Positions 37,136-45,814 of a stretch of 64,000 nucleotides of DNA are shown here, piece after piece. The notes under the pieces were generated by a model that was given only the letters and a program-made list of their open reading frames with translations, was not told where the DNA came from and ran no database searches. The position numbers and the translations under genes were made by a program. How positions within the stretch are numbered: the stretch's first letter is position 1; each line of letters begins with the position of its first letter. Source of the stretch: Aquisphaera insulae (GTDB taxonomy: Bacteria > Planctomycetota > Planctomycetia > Isosphaerales > Isosphaeraceae); NCBI RefSeq assembly GCF_011064615.1, contig NZ_JAALJH010000042.1:1-64000 (forward strand), written 5' to 3'.

Positions 37136-38269
37136 ATGATGACAGTGGTGATCATGGTCGCCGCAGTCGCGGTTGCCGCAACGGATGAGAAACAGCAAGA
37201 CGCCGTCCCGAGGTTCATTGCCACGAGCCAGGCGGCGAACCTGTCCCAATTGGAGTATGGTTCGTTCACTTTCGATCTTGTGACAGGGACGGCACGCGGC
37301 CCTGAGCAGGCGCTGCGCGGTGAGATCGAGGTCTCCTCCAGAGCGAGCGGCAGTTACGTCTTCGAAGCGGAAAACGCCGTCTACCGGTGTCTCTACGACG
37401 AAGCGGATTTGAAGGCTGGCGTATCCGTGGATTCTGCTTCCAGGTTCCGCCTCAAGCACATGAGCATCCAGGCGCTCACGGATCGCAAGTCGACGTGCCT
37501 GGACGTGAAGTCGATCGTCGACCCGGCGAAGGGGTCCTTGGGCCACTCCGTGGAGATCTTCCCGGACGCGGACCAGTCTTACTTCCGCAGCTACTTTCTA
37601 TTCGTGCAGCCGCTTGGTTTTCGGGATCGCGCGACGAGGTTCACGAGCGAACTCCCGCTACTGGAGGAGAAGAAGACACGAGTCAGCGAGTTGAACATGG
37701 ATTTCCAACGCGACGGGCGGCAAATGATTCGGGTCGTCTTCGAGACCGAGGCTGGTTTGAAGCGGGCGTACACGGTGGATCCGGTGCGAGGTTGCCTGCC
37801 CATGGCGACGGAGAATTACGACGAGCATGGCAGACTTGGTACCATGGCCGTCCTGGGGGACGTGTTCCACTGCGCCGATCGCTGCTGGCTTCCCAAGTCT
37901 ATGGTCCTCTACAACGCGATGAACGGAACGGCCAAATTGATGAGAATGACCGGTTTCGAAGTCAGCAAGAAGCCGAGATCAAGCGACTTCCAGTTGAGTT
38001 TCGACGAGAAGGTCGTGATTCCGGACTCCGTGAAGCAAGTCGTCTACCAGGACCTCAGCGGAATATCATTGCGCGACCTGAAAGCGTTGAAAGCCTCTAC
38101 CACGCCGGCACGATTCATCAAGCCATTAGCCGGGAACGCCATCGGGGCGCCCGCCCTGCCGGGAGAGTTGGAGAACTCTCCCCGCCACGCCTTCATCGTG
38201 GCCATCGGCCTCGTATCGGCCGCCGTGCTCGTGTGCGCGATCTGGCTTCGAAAGAGGTGGATCCGATGA
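37136..38269 (+). CDS. Secreted hypothetical protein with C-terminal membrane anchor
   Basis: 377 residues from ATG 37136, with GGGGAG 7 bases upstream. It starts with a hydrophobic signal (MMTVVIMVAAVAVAAT) and ends with one membrane helix (HAFIVAIGLVSAAVLVCAIW) followed by basic residues (LRKRWIR). Between them is a beta-rich domain, likely periplasmic (GSFTFDLVTGTARG, RGCLPMATENYDEHGRL). I do not recognise the family. The final ATGA overlaps the start of a DUF1559 protein, so they are coupled and may work together at the cell surface. Confidence 0.8.
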   Translation: MMTVVIMVAAVAVAATDEKQQDAVPRFIATSQAANLSQLEYGSFTFDLVTGTARGPEQALRGEIEVSSRASGSYVFEAENAVYRCLYDEADLKAGVSVDSASRFRLKHMSIQALTDRKSTCLDVKSIVDPAKGSLGHSVEIFPDADQSYFRSYFLFVQPLGFRDRATRFTSELPLLEEKKTRVSELNMDFQRDGRQMIRVVFETEAGLKRAYTVDPVRGCLPMATENYDEHGRLGTMAVLGDVFHCADRCWLPKSMVLYNAMNGTAKLMRMTGFEVSKKPRSSDFQLSFDEKVVIPDSVKQVVYQDLSGISLRDLKALKASTTPARFIKPLAGNAIGAPALPGELENSPRHAFIVAIGLVSAAVLVCAIWLRKRWIR

Positions 38270-39303
38270 GCGGAACAAAGGGGGCCGTGCTCCTGCGCGC
38301 GGTTCGCTCGGGGCTCACGCTGGTCGAACTCGTCATCGTCGTCGGGGTGCTCGGCATCCTGTTCATGCTCACCACGGCCGCCGTGCAGAGTGCGAGGGAA
38401 GCGGCGCGGAAGATGCACTGCTCGAACAATCTGAGACAGATTGGGCTCGCTCTTCAGAATTACGTCTCCCAATCCGGGTGCTTCCCACCGATTGATCTTG
38501 CGTCGTACCGACCTGGCATGCCCGCCGCACATTACTACAGTGTCCTGACCCGGACGTTGCATCTTGCCGACAATGTGCCCCTGTATAACTCTGTGAATTT
38601 CTACTTTGTTCCTGTCGTCACCGACGGTCTCGTCTCAAACCGGACCGCGATGTTGAGTCACGTAGGGCTGTTCTTGTGTCCGTCGGACTCGGGCGGGGTG
38701 GTCGAAGGTTATGGCCGGACGAATTATCGCTTCAACGTTGGCGTGACGTGCCGATTTGCACCCGGTGCAAGCGACCCGCCTTCCCTGGCAGGTCCCTTCA
38801 CCACGCACTTCGCTTACTCACCGGCGGCTTTCACGGACGGATTATCCAACACCGTCGGGGTCTCGGAGCGTCTCCAAGGGGACTGGGTGAAGTCCACTTT
38901 CAAGCGCGGGGGCGATTATTCTCTTTCGCCGTTCAATGGGGCGGCGCAGATCCTCTCTGCCGACGAAGCCGTGGAGCTCTGTAATTCGGTGCCGGCCGGT
39001 TTCGCGGTCGAATCGCGCGGAGGCGAAAGCTGGTTCGTCTCGGGCTTCCACTTCACGAACTACAACCACTTACTGCCGCCTAATGGAAAGGGCGTGGCCT
39101 GCGCCTTCGACGACCTCCTGGAGCCGATCGATATCCGAGTCATTCACGGGGGGGTGTTCCCGGCCACAAGCTACCACAACGGCGGCGTCATGACGGCCTC
39201 GATGGACGGCAGTGTGCGCTTCGTCGCGGACGGAGTCTCGCCGCGCGTGTGGCGAGCGCTGGCGACCCGTGCCGGAGGCGAGGTCCTGGACGCCATCGAC
39301 TGA
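38266..39303 (+). CDS. DUF1559 pseudopilin-like protein
   Basis: 345 residues. After a short basic leader comes the type II/IV pseudopilin N-terminus (SGLTLVELVIVVGVLGILFM), followed by the DUF1559 hallmark SAREAARKMHCSNNLRQIGL and, near the C-terminus, ASMDGSVRFVADG. Such proteins are massively expanded in planctomycetes; they are probably processed by a prepilin peptidase and assembled or exposed at the envelope, function unknown. The start is coupled to the upstream membrane-anchored gene by ATGA. This copy is less GC-rich than its neighbours. Confidence 0.92.
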   Translation: MSGTKGAVLLRAVRSGLTLVELVIVVGVLGILFMLTTAAVQSAREAARKMHCSNNLRQIGLALQNYVSQSGCFPPIDLASYRPGMPAAHYYSVLTRTLHLADNVPLYNSVNFYFVPVVTDGLVSNRTAMLSHVGLFLCPSDSGGVVEGYGRTNYRFNVGVTCRFAPGASDPPSLAGPFTTHFAYSPAAFTDGLSNTVGVSERLQGDWVKSTFKRGGDYSLSPFNGAAQILSADEAVELCNSVPAGFAVESRGGESWFVSGFHFTNYNHLLPPNGKGVACAFDDLLEPIDIRVIHGGVFPATSYHNGGVMTASMDGSVRFVADGVSPRVWRALATRAGGEVLDAID

Positions 39304-39322
39304 GTGGAATCCTACCCTCCGG

Positions 39323-39754
39323 TCAGCAAAAGACATCAAAGGCCAGGACATCAAAGGCCAGGCTCCCAAGGCGGGCAATCTGGGTGATGCGAGAGAGGGA
39401 AGCGGGGCCTTCCGGTTGGTGGATTCGGGGACCTGGGGCTGTCAGCGGCCGGCTCGTGATAGCGACGAGCCGTTCACTTCGTGTGTTCGCCAGCTTTCCT
39501 GGTCTTTCTGTCTTGAGTGCGTGGCCACAGGCTCCCCTACCCCGCGGCCTGAAAGCAAAGGTGCATAGAGCGAGGACCGCCGAGAAGAGCAGGGGAGCCT
39601 TCCACCATGGCCACGTCTTGAACCATGCCAGAATCCCCAGCAGTGCGAGACCCGCCGCGAGCATCAGGCAAATTCCGCGGAGCACCATGCCGATCAGGAC
39701 TTCGACTGCCCGCGGGATGTCCTCGGAGGATGCCGGAGCTGCGTTCTTGGTCAT
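39323..39754 (-). CDS. Small membrane protein coupled to a PEP-CTERM gene
   Basis: 143 residues. Residues 20-70 contain two membrane helices (VLIGMVLRGICLMLAAGLAL and WWKAPLLFSAVLALCTFAF). The C-terminal 75 residues come from a repeat region (ending GSLAFDVLAFDVFC, which is the reverse reading of the interspersed repeat at 39332) and are unlikely to be original. The ATG overlaps the stop of the upstream PEP-CTERM gene (ATGA), supporting translation. Function unknown; a partner in sorting is a guess. Confidence 0.6.
   Translation of the reverse strand: MTKNAAPASSEDIPRAVEVLIGMVLRGICLMLAAGLALLGILAWFKTWPWWKAPLLFSAVLALCTFAFRPRGRGACGHALKTERPGKLANTRSERLVAITSRPLTAPGPRIHQPEGPASLSRITQIARLGSLAFDVLAFDVFC
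39332..39421. repeat. Interspersed repeat, family A, copy 1
   Basis: GACATCAAAGGCCAG occurs twice in tandem (39332-39361), then a body of about 60 bases (GCTCCCAAGGCGGGCAATCT ... CTTCCGGTTGGTG). The same sequence recurs at 40536 and, diverged, at 48054. It is non-coding except where it extends the small membrane protein on the minus strand. Confidence 0.7.
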
Positions 39755-40401
39755 CCAAGACGCCGCGTCGGGTAACCCGATTTCGATCCAAGGAGCAGGA
39801 GGCCGAGAGTACCCATGCCAAGCAAGGTGATCGATCCCGGTTCGGGGACGGCCTGGCCGTTCACGAAGATGCGAAGACCGGTCAGGTCTGGCCGATCCAA
39901 CCAGATGTTCCCGTTCAGCGGCAAGGCGCTGAAGAAGGATGCCTGGGCCGTCGGGATGTTGCCCCCCGTCAGGTTCGCTCCCCCGTTGGCACCGAACTCA
40001 CCCACGCCGAAGACGACCCCGTAATCGCCCGGAGCCAGCAGCACCGGCAGGGCGGTGGAGTAGTCGGCCACGGCCTGGCCTACGGTGAAGGAGGTCCCCG
40101 CCAGGGCGTCGGCCTCGATCTGCGAGGGCGGCACTCCCGGCAGGCCGCCCGGCCCGCTCAGCGCGACGATGGCCCCAAAGATCGTCGAGGAGCCCGACAG
40201 ATTGACGCCGATGCTCTCGACTTTGACCGTCTGAGTGAGGCTGAACCGCGCACCGATCCACTGCAAGCCGCCGATGCCGACGGCAGGCGTCGGGTTCGGG
40301 CCTGCGGTGGCCGTCTCCAGTATGATTTCGGCGTGGAGCGAGGAGGCCAGGAACGACGGTGCGCATAGGGCAATGGCTAGACAGATCGCCATTCGGCGCA
40401 T
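39751..40401 (-). CDS. PEP-CTERM sorted exported protein
   Basis: 216 residues. A signal peptide (MAICLAIALCAPSFLASSLH) leads to a beta-rich extracellular domain (residues 30-185) with no named family. The C-terminus has the sorting signal VPEPGSITLLGMGTLGLLLLG followed by a basic tail, the substrate of an exosortase that transfers proteins to the outer surface. No exosortase gene is in this window. AGGGAAA lies before the ATG at 40401. The stop overlaps the next gene's start by four bases. Confidence 0.88.
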   Translation of the reverse strand: MRRMAICLAIALCAPSFLASSLHAEIILETATAGPNPTPAVGIGGLQWIGARFSLTQTVKVESIGVNLSGSSTIFGAIVALSGPGGLPGVPPSQIEADALAGTSFTVGQAVADYSTALPVLLAPGDYGVVFGVGEFGANGGANLTGGNIPTAQASFFSALPLNGNIWLDRPDLTGLRIFVNGQAVPEPGSITLLGMGTLGLLLLGSKSGYPTRRLG

Positions 40402-40535
40402 AGGTCGGTTTCCCTGCGGTTCGAGGGTGCTGATCAAAGACATCTGGTCATCACGGATGCCTGAACCCGTCACAAGTGCATGTTGTGCGGAATGATCGCG
40501 GCGGGGACGTGTGTGTCGCAGAGATTCGACACGCA

Positions 40536-40640
40536 GACATCAAAGGCCAGGCTCCCAAAGCGGGCAATTAGAGTGATGCAGAGAGGGAAGAGGGGCTTTC
40601 CGGTTGGGGACATTGATGGCCAGGCAGCCAAGGAGAGTAG
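40536..40640. repeat. Interspersed repeat, family A, copy 2
   Basis: GACATCAAAGGCCAG plus body (40536-40608) matches copy 1 at 39332 with few changes (CTCCCAAAGCGGGCAATTAG ... TTTCCGGTTGGGG). A partial unit, GACATTGATGGCCAGG, starts again at 40609 and leads into GATGGCCAGG steps, so the element seems to end in degraded tandem units. It lies between the PEP-CTERM and nucleosidase genes. Confidence 0.65.
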
Positions 40641-40715
40641 GCTGCGGGGCACCGATGGGGGCACCGATGGCCAGGGGCACCGATTGCCAGCTATCCAAGG
40701 GGAGTACGGAGTAGC

Positions 40716-42281
40716 TCAGAGGATCTTCTTCTCCAGGCCGTGAAGGACATCGGCTTGCGACAAGACATTATGGACTAAAGACATGGCCGCCGCTGCCGCG
40801 AGCGGCTGATGACTGTCATGCTTCGCTCCATCTGCCCAGTCGCAAATGCCCTTTGCCATGATCCAGGGAACCCCATGCCGGTGCGCAGCTGCGGCCAGTC
40901 CAGCGCCCTCCATCTCGCCCCCGATCGCTGTGGGATGGGCGTTGAACAGGGACGACTTGAACGCGAGATCGTCAACCAGTTTCTCGCCCGATAGGACGGG
41001 GCCGACGACCTTGCCACTGGGCGATCGGTCCGGCCGCGAGAAGGACCAGTGCGGCACATTATCGAATCGGTTCAACAAGGTCGTACTGGCTGGCACTACT
41101 GCTCCGCGCCGGATGGTGAGAGCCTCCCCGACCCGTTGTGGCTCGTAGGGGATAATCTCGGAGGCAACGAGCACATCGGCGATCCTCTGCTTCGCCGGCT
41201 CCTTGCCGAAGGCGATGCCGGCCATGATAATGGCGCGAGGTCGCCAAATCTGGATGGCGTGCTGAGTAGCAAGCTCGGCAGAGCCCGAACCGACCGAGCC
41301 CATGCGGCATTTGGTGACAGCCATGTTGCATGTGCCAAGCCTCCCGAGGTAGTAGGTCTCCTGCTGGACGAACCCCTTTTGTACGAACTTTCGGCGGGGC
41401 AAAGGTTCGACGAGACGTAGAGCGGCATGCAGCTCGATATCGGTGACCGTGAAGAGAATGAGATCGATCTGGCCGACTTGGGATATGAGATCCTTGAAAG
41501 CAGCCTCCCGGACCTCGGGTAGCGCGCCGTGCCACGGCTGATCCTCAGCGAGATAGAACGGCAATTCGAGGACCGGTCGAAGAGGCGGCTGCTCGGTCGG
41601 CGAAGTCCGCTGCTCGGCCTTGGCCTGGGCCACAAGCCGCTCCAGCTTCCGGTGTGCGAACTTGAGGGCCTCGCCGAGGACCCGATCCGGGGCGAACTGC
41701 TCAGCATCGCCGCCCGCCCCAGAGAGCGAGGGAAACGACTCACCCAGCAAGAAGGCCCCTTGCTTCCGATAGATCGCGTCCCAGAGAGGATCGAGCCGAT
41801 CCTGGGGGTTCATTCTGGGCATAAGGTCGAAGTCGATCGGAGGGATTGTCTCGCACAGCTCTTCGACGACCGAAGGGCAATCGATCGACGAGAAATGCAT
41901 CCGGCAGAGTCTGGCCGCCTCCTGGATGGGGATCAGATAGGATTCGCGGAATTGCTCGTGGCGTCGTTGGATATATGCGGCACGGACTTCCTCCGGCTTC
42001 AGCAGCTCCCCCCATCCCCAAGTGTAGGCTAGGACATCGAAGATCTTGATGAGCTGAGGGATGAATTCCTTTAGCCAGGGGGGCCAGCCGCTCGTCTCCT
42101 GGAGATCTCGTAGGGGCCTGATGGTGTCGGCAACGCGAAGGAATCCCGGCAGGCGATGTGCCTCCTGCGCTCTGGGGACAGCGAAGAAGGAGCTCTCATC
42201 ATGCCAGAGGAATCGCGTGAGAGCCTTGGCGAGTTCTTCCAATTGTTCAAGGGGCGGCATCGGAGGAGAGGCGGCGGACAT
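40716..42281 (-). CDS. Protein with C-terminal nucleoside phosphorylase/nucleosidase domain
   Basis: 521 residues. About 270 N-terminal residues are helical and unrecognised (LWHDESSFFAVPRAQEAHRL, SLSGAGGDAEQF). The C-terminal 240 residues belong to the PNP_UDP/MTA-SAH nucleosidase fold: LILFTVTDIELHAAL, RAIIMAGIAFGKEP, IGGEMEGAGLAAAAHRHGVP with the Glu-Met-Glu motif, and KGICDWADGAKHD. Such stand-alone fusions occur as effectors in bacterial conflict systems, where cleaving nucleosides may deplete metabolites. That role is inference. It is less GC-rich than its neighbours, has its own promoter, and lies among repeats, all consistent with acquisition. Start at 42281 rather than TTG 42299. Confidence 0.75.
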   Translation of the reverse strand: MSAASPPMPPLEQLEELAKALTRFLWHDESSFFAVPRAQEAHRLPGFLRVADTIRPLRDLQETSGWPPWLKEFIPQLIKIFDVLAYTWGWGELLKPEEVRAAYIQRRHEQFRESYLIPIQEAARLCRMHFSSIDCPSVVEELCETIPPIDFDLMPRMNPQDRLDPLWDAIYRKQGAFLLGESFPSLSGAGGDAEQFAPDRVLGEALKFAHRKLERLVAQAKAEQRTSPTEQPPLRPVLELPFYLAEDQPWHGALPEVREAAFKDLISQVGQIDLILFTVTDIELHAALRLVEPLPRRKFVQKGFVQQETYYLGRLGTCNMAVTKCRMGSVGSGSAELATQHAIQIWRPRAIIMAGIAFGKEPAKQRIADVLVASEIIPYEPQRVGEALTIRRGAVVPASTTLLNRFDNVPHWSFSRPDRSPSGKVVGPVLSGEKLVDDLAFKSSLFNAHPTAIGGEMEGAGLAAAAHRHGVPWIMAKGICDWADGAKHDSHQPLAAAAAMSLVHNVLSQADVLHGLEKKIL

Positions 42282-43195
42282 GGCATGCTTTCGGTTCAAC
42301 TCGGAGTCAAGCCCTCAACGAGGCAATTGATCGGGGACGGCGGGCATGGCAACGGAGATAGGCGCTTCCCGTGGTCCTGATGACAGAAGTATATGATACA
42401 CCCGTCAGTCATCTCAAAAAACAAGTGTCAGTCTGTGCCGATAACTCATTAAACCAGAGCAATTTAGGATGCGGACTGCTAGGGAGTGCTATGCAGTGGC
42501 CGGCCCCGTTCGGACCGGTGGCCATGTTCGGCTCGCCCCATTCGGCCGAACAGCTACGTCATCGAGATAACCGCTGCCAGCGCCCCCAGCGCCCCCAGTG
42601 CTTCATGGCCGCAAGCCTCGACCCGGACCTCGGCATCACACCGCGTCCGGACGTCCTGGGAGAACGCGTCGTGGAGGCCGCGTGAATTCGGCTCTGGAGG
42701 ACAGGTTCAATGGGATCAACGGCCAGTCATCCGAGGAGAGCAATCTAGGCAAGGCGGAGACCATGGCAGATTGATTCGGTCGTGACCATCGCTGCTTGAC
42801 ACAACGTTCCACGCAACCGAGGAACAACAACGCTGACGACGCGAGGGGGCGTGTGTGTGGCGCTCCGGAGCCGGCGGCGGGAACGGGAGGCCTCGGGATG
42901 GGATCGGACGATGACCGGGGCGTGAGGACTCGGGGGCGCCGTAACCCCTAGCCGCAGCCGGGAGGAAGTACTTTAGGTGCATGGCCGCGGCTTCCCAGGC
43001 CGCGGATTCCCCGATTCCGGCACGTCACCGACCTGGACAGGAAAGCTTGCCTCGGTCGGTTCGGGCCGGAATCGGCCTGGACCTCGGTCAGGTTCGACTG
43101 CGGTGGACGAGGGGAGCACGACGGCCTACAATCGGCCCCCCGGCCGCGGGGGGCACCTGTGGACGGCACGGCCGCCAGCACGAGGGTGCGATCGC
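42282..43195. other. Divergent intergenic region with AT-rich segment
   Basis: 914 bases between the nucleosidase gene and the glycosyltransferase. The segment 42385-42480 is markedly AT-rich and contains the promoter described separately. The remainder (42490-43190) has no supported gene; some open frames occur without coding bias. Confidence 0.5.
42388..42417 (-). promoter_or_regulatory. Sigma70-type promoter of the nucleosidase gene
   Basis: On the minus strand TTGAGA (42417-42412) and TATACT (42393-42388) are separated by 18 bases and match the -35 and -10 consensus at five of six positions each. The leader to ATG 42281 would be about 100 bases. Such a clear promoter stands out in this GC-rich window. 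Confidence 0.6.
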
Positions 43196-44458
43196 GTGGA
43201 GCACGTCGGCTTCGTCTGCCCGAATTCGCCGGGGCACATCAACCCGATGGTCGCGCTCGCCGACGCGGTTCGCGGCCGCGGGCATCGCGCCACCTTCTTC
43301 CTGCTGGGCGACCCGCCGCCGGCCGTGACGAACGCCGGCTTCGAGGTCGTGCCGCTGGGAGGATCGATCTTCCCGCCGGACGAATTCCGGCAGGGCTTCG
43401 TGCGCCTCGGCTCGCTCCAGGGGAAGGCCGCGCTCCAGCACACGATCGGCCTCTTCTGCCGGTCGGCGGAGGCCGTGCTCACGGTCGGGCCGGAGGCGAT
43501 CCGCGGGGCCGGCGTCACCCGGCTGGTGGTCGACCAGGCCTCGTCAACCGCCTGTGTCGTGGCCGACCGGCTCGGCCTGCCGTTCGCGACGGTCTGCAAC
43601 GCCCTGATGCTGCACCCGGAGCCGAACGTCCCGCCCTACTTCACCCCCTGGCTCCCCGGCAAGTCCGCGTGGAAGCGGCTGAGGAACCGGCTGGCGTGGG
43701 CGGGGCTGGAGCGAAGGACCCGGCCGATCCTGTCCCTGATCCGCGAGTATTGCAAACGCCACGGGACGACGATCCCACGCCGGCTCGCCGACCTCTGGTC
43801 GACCCGGCTCCAGATCAGCCAGCAGCCGGCGGCCTTCGAGTTCCCACGCTCGGAGCTGCCGCCCTCGTTCCGATTCGCGGGCCCTCTCCGGCTCCCCGGC
43901 GGCTATCCGCCGGTGGAATTCCCCTGGCAACGACTGGACGGCCGCCCGCTGATCTACGCGTCGCTGGGGACCCTCCAGAACCGGGTCGAGGACGCCTTCC
44001 GGACGATGGCCAGGGCCTGCGACGGGCTGGACGCCCAGCTCGTGATCTCGACGGGTCATGGGGTGCCGCCGGAGGCGCTCGGAGACCTCCCCGGCCGGCC
44101 CGTGGTGGTCTCGTACGCGCCCCAGTTGGAGCTGCTCGGCCGCGCCGTCCTGGCGATCACGCATGCCGGCCTGAATACGGCGCTCGACGCCCTGAGCCTG
44201 GGCGTGCCGATGGTGGCCGTGCCGGTGACCAACGAACAGCCCGGAATCGCCGCGCGGATCGCCTGGTCCGGGGCGGGTGAGGCCCTCCCCTCGCTCGACC
44301 GGGTCGGGCCGGAATTGATGCGATCGGCCCTCACCCGCGTGCTCCACGATCCGTCCTACCGGCAGGCGGCGGAGAGGATCCGATCGTCCATCCGAGAGGC
44401 GGGCGGCGCCCCGAGTGCCGCGGAGTGGATCGAGACCGAGCTGGTCGACCGCGCTTGA
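43196..44458 (+). CDS. UGT/CrtX-like glycosyltransferase
   Basis: 420 residues from GTG 43196, with GAGGGTG 7 bases upstream. An N-terminal HVGFVCPNSPGHINPMVALA loop and a C-terminal sugar-nucleotide motif (LAITHAGLNTALDALSLGVP then MVAVPVTNEQPG) mark the GT-B fold of family GT1. The pattern is closest to zeaxanthin glucosyltransferase (CrtX) and macrolide glycosyltransferases. Carotenoid glycosylation is plausible for a pigmented planctomycete, but no carotenoid gene is nearby, so the acceptor is unknown. Confidence 0.83.
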   Translation: MEHVGFVCPNSPGHINPMVALADAVRGRGHRATFFLLGDPPPAVTNAGFEVVPLGGSIFPPDEFRQGFVRLGSLQGKAALQHTIGLFCRSAEAVLTVGPEAIRGAGVTRLVVDQASSTACVVADRLGLPFATVCNALMLHPEPNVPPYFTPWLPGKSAWKRLRNRLAWAGLERRTRPILSLIREYCKRHGTTIPRRLADLWSTRLQISQQPAAFEFPRSELPPSFRFAGPLRLPGGYPPVEFPWQRLDGRPLIYASLGTLQNRVEDAFRTMARACDGLDAQLVISTGHGVPPEALGDLPGRPVVVSYAPQLELLGRAVLAITHAGLNTALDALSLGVPMVAVPVTNEQPGIAARIAWSGAGEALPSLDRVGPELMRSALTRVLHDPSYRQAAERIRSSIREAGGAPSAAEWIETELVDRA

Positions 44459-44582
44459 CCCCGAATCGATCGGCTCGCCGCGATGACGGGGCAGCCGCGT
44501 GCCATCCGCGCCGCGGAGGCGGACTCTCAGAACGCCCCACACGTCCAGGCCGGCTGCTCAGCGAGGTTTCGCCACGTCTCGC

Positions 44583-44978
44583 TCAGCCCTCGGGCGGGGC
44601 GTCCTCGGCGGCCGGCGGACACTGCGCGGCCCACTCCAGCAGGGCGTCGAGCGCCGGGCACATGGCCTTCCCCCATTCGGTCAGCCCGTATTCGACCTTC
44701 GGGGGCACCTGCGGGTAGACGGTGCGGCTGACGAGGCCGTCTCGCTCGAGCTCGCGGAGTTGCTGGATGAGCATCTTCTGGGAGACGCCCGGGATCCGCT
44801 TCTCCAGCTCCGAGAAGCGGAGGATGCCTCGCGCGAAGAGATGGAAGATGATGACCACCTTCCAGCGGCCCTCCAGCATGCGGAGCGCGCGTTCGACGCC
44901 CTGGGCCGCCATCTGGGGCGTGACATCCTCTATCTTACCTGTGGGTGAGTACCCCACTATTTTGTCCGTTCTTGCCAT
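44583..44978 (-). CDS. HxlR-family transcriptional regulator
   Basis: 131 residues. The winged helix reads RALRMLEGRWKVVIIFHLF, then RFSELEKRIPGVSQKMLIQQ, LRELERDGLVSRTVYPQVPP and VEYGLTEWG, all typical of HxlR. These usually sense electrophiles, redox or aldehydes and control a divergent gene. Here a short-chain dehydrogenase diverges with only 53 bases between starts, so it is the probable target. ATG 44978 is chosen from the family's usual length. Confidence 0.9.
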   Translation of the reverse strand: MARTDKIVGYSPTGKIEDVTPQMAAQGVERALRMLEGRWKVVIIFHLFARGILRFSELEKRIPGVSQKMLIQQLRELERDGLVSRTVYPQVPPKVEYGLTEWGKAMCPALDALLEWAAQCPPAAEDAPPEG

Positions 44979-44999
44979 GAATTCAGTATCGAGAATAAT
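44972..44999 (+). promoter_or_regulatory. Candidate promoter of the SDR gene
   Basis: TTGCCA (44972-44977) and AATAAT (44994-44999) are 16 bases apart, each matching consensus at five of six positions, with a 25- to 30-base leader to the SDR start. It overlaps the start of the divergent HxlR gene, suitable for mutual control by the regulator. Confidence 0.5.
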
Positions 45000-45031
45000 G
45001 CCTCCCACAGCAACCAATCCGGGAGGTGAAC

Positions 45032-45814
45032 ATGGGCGGTGGACGCGAACTCGAAGGGCTGCGGGCCCTGGTCACGGGTGGTACGAAGGGGATCGGGGCG
45101 GCGGTCGCGGCGACGTTACGCGAGGCGGGGGCGACGGTCCTGATCGCGGCGAGGAATCGGGCCGGGGATGTCGCGGAGGATGATCTCTTCGTGGCCGCGG
45201 ACCTGGCGACCGCGGAGGGTTGCGAGGCCGTGGCCGATGCGGCCCGAGACCAGCTTGGCGGGGTCGATCTCCTCGTCCACGTGGCCGGGGGATCGTCGGC
45301 CCCCGCGGGCGGCTTCGCGGTGCTCGACGACGGCGAATGGCGTCGTGCCCTCGACCTCAACCTGCTCTCGGCGGTCCGGCTGGATCGCGCGCTCCTGCCG
45401 GCGATGCTCGCTCGCGGCTCGGGCGTGATCATCCACATCACCTCGATCCAGCGGCAGTTGCCGCTGCCCGAGGCGACCCTCGCCTATGCGGCGGCGAAGG
45501 CGGCGCTCTCGAATTACAGCAAGGGCCTGTCCAAGGAGGTGAGCCCGAAGGGCATCCGCGTGGTCCGGGTCTCCCCCGGCTGGGTCGAGACGACCGCGGC
45601 CACCGGCTTTTTGGAGGAACTGGCCGCCAAGACGGGCACGGACGTCGAGGGGGCGAAGAAGGCCCTGATGGCTTCACTGGGAGGCATCCCGATCGGCCGA
45701 CCGGCGCGGCCCCAGGAAGTGGCGGATCTCGTCGCCTTCCTCGTGTCGCCGCGAGCGGCTTCCATCACGGGAACGGAATTCGTCATCGACGGCGGGACCG
45801 TGCCGACCGCATGA
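45032..45814 (+). CDS. Short-chain dehydrogenase/reductase (SDR)
   Basis: 260 residues. The classical SDR motifs are present: cofactor site VTGGTKGIGAAV near residue 16, HVAGG near 87, catalytic Ser in ITSIQRQ near 138, and Tyr-Lys in YAAAK near 152, plus VSPGWVETTA and the C-terminal ITGTEFVIDGG. It should oxidise or reduce a carbonyl or alcohol with NAD(P). GGGAGG lies 5 to 6 bases before the ATG. It diverges from the HxlR regulator, which probably controls it. Confidence 0.92.
   Translation: MGGGRELEGLRALVTGGTKGIGAAVAATLREAGATVLIAARNRAGDVAEDDLFVAADLATAEGCEAVADAARDQLGGVDLLVHVAGGSSAPAGGFAVLDDGEWRRALDLNLLSAVRLDRALLPAMLARGSGVIIHITSIQRQLPLPEATLAYAAAKAALSNYSKGLSKEVSPKGIRVVRVSPGWVETTAATGFLEELAAKTGTDVEGAKKALMASLGGIPIGRPARPQEVADLVAFLVSPRAASITGTEFVIDGGTVPTA

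Noticed and set aside
37387..38265. Longer start for the DUF1559 protein reading through from 37387
   Set aside because: That part is out of frame with the coding upstream gene and is Arg/Gly-rich. The pseudopilin leader fixes the start at 38266.
42371..42685. 104-codon plus-strand frame
   Set aside because: It crosses the minus-strand promoter, mixes AT-rich and GC-rich composition and shows no recognisable sequence.
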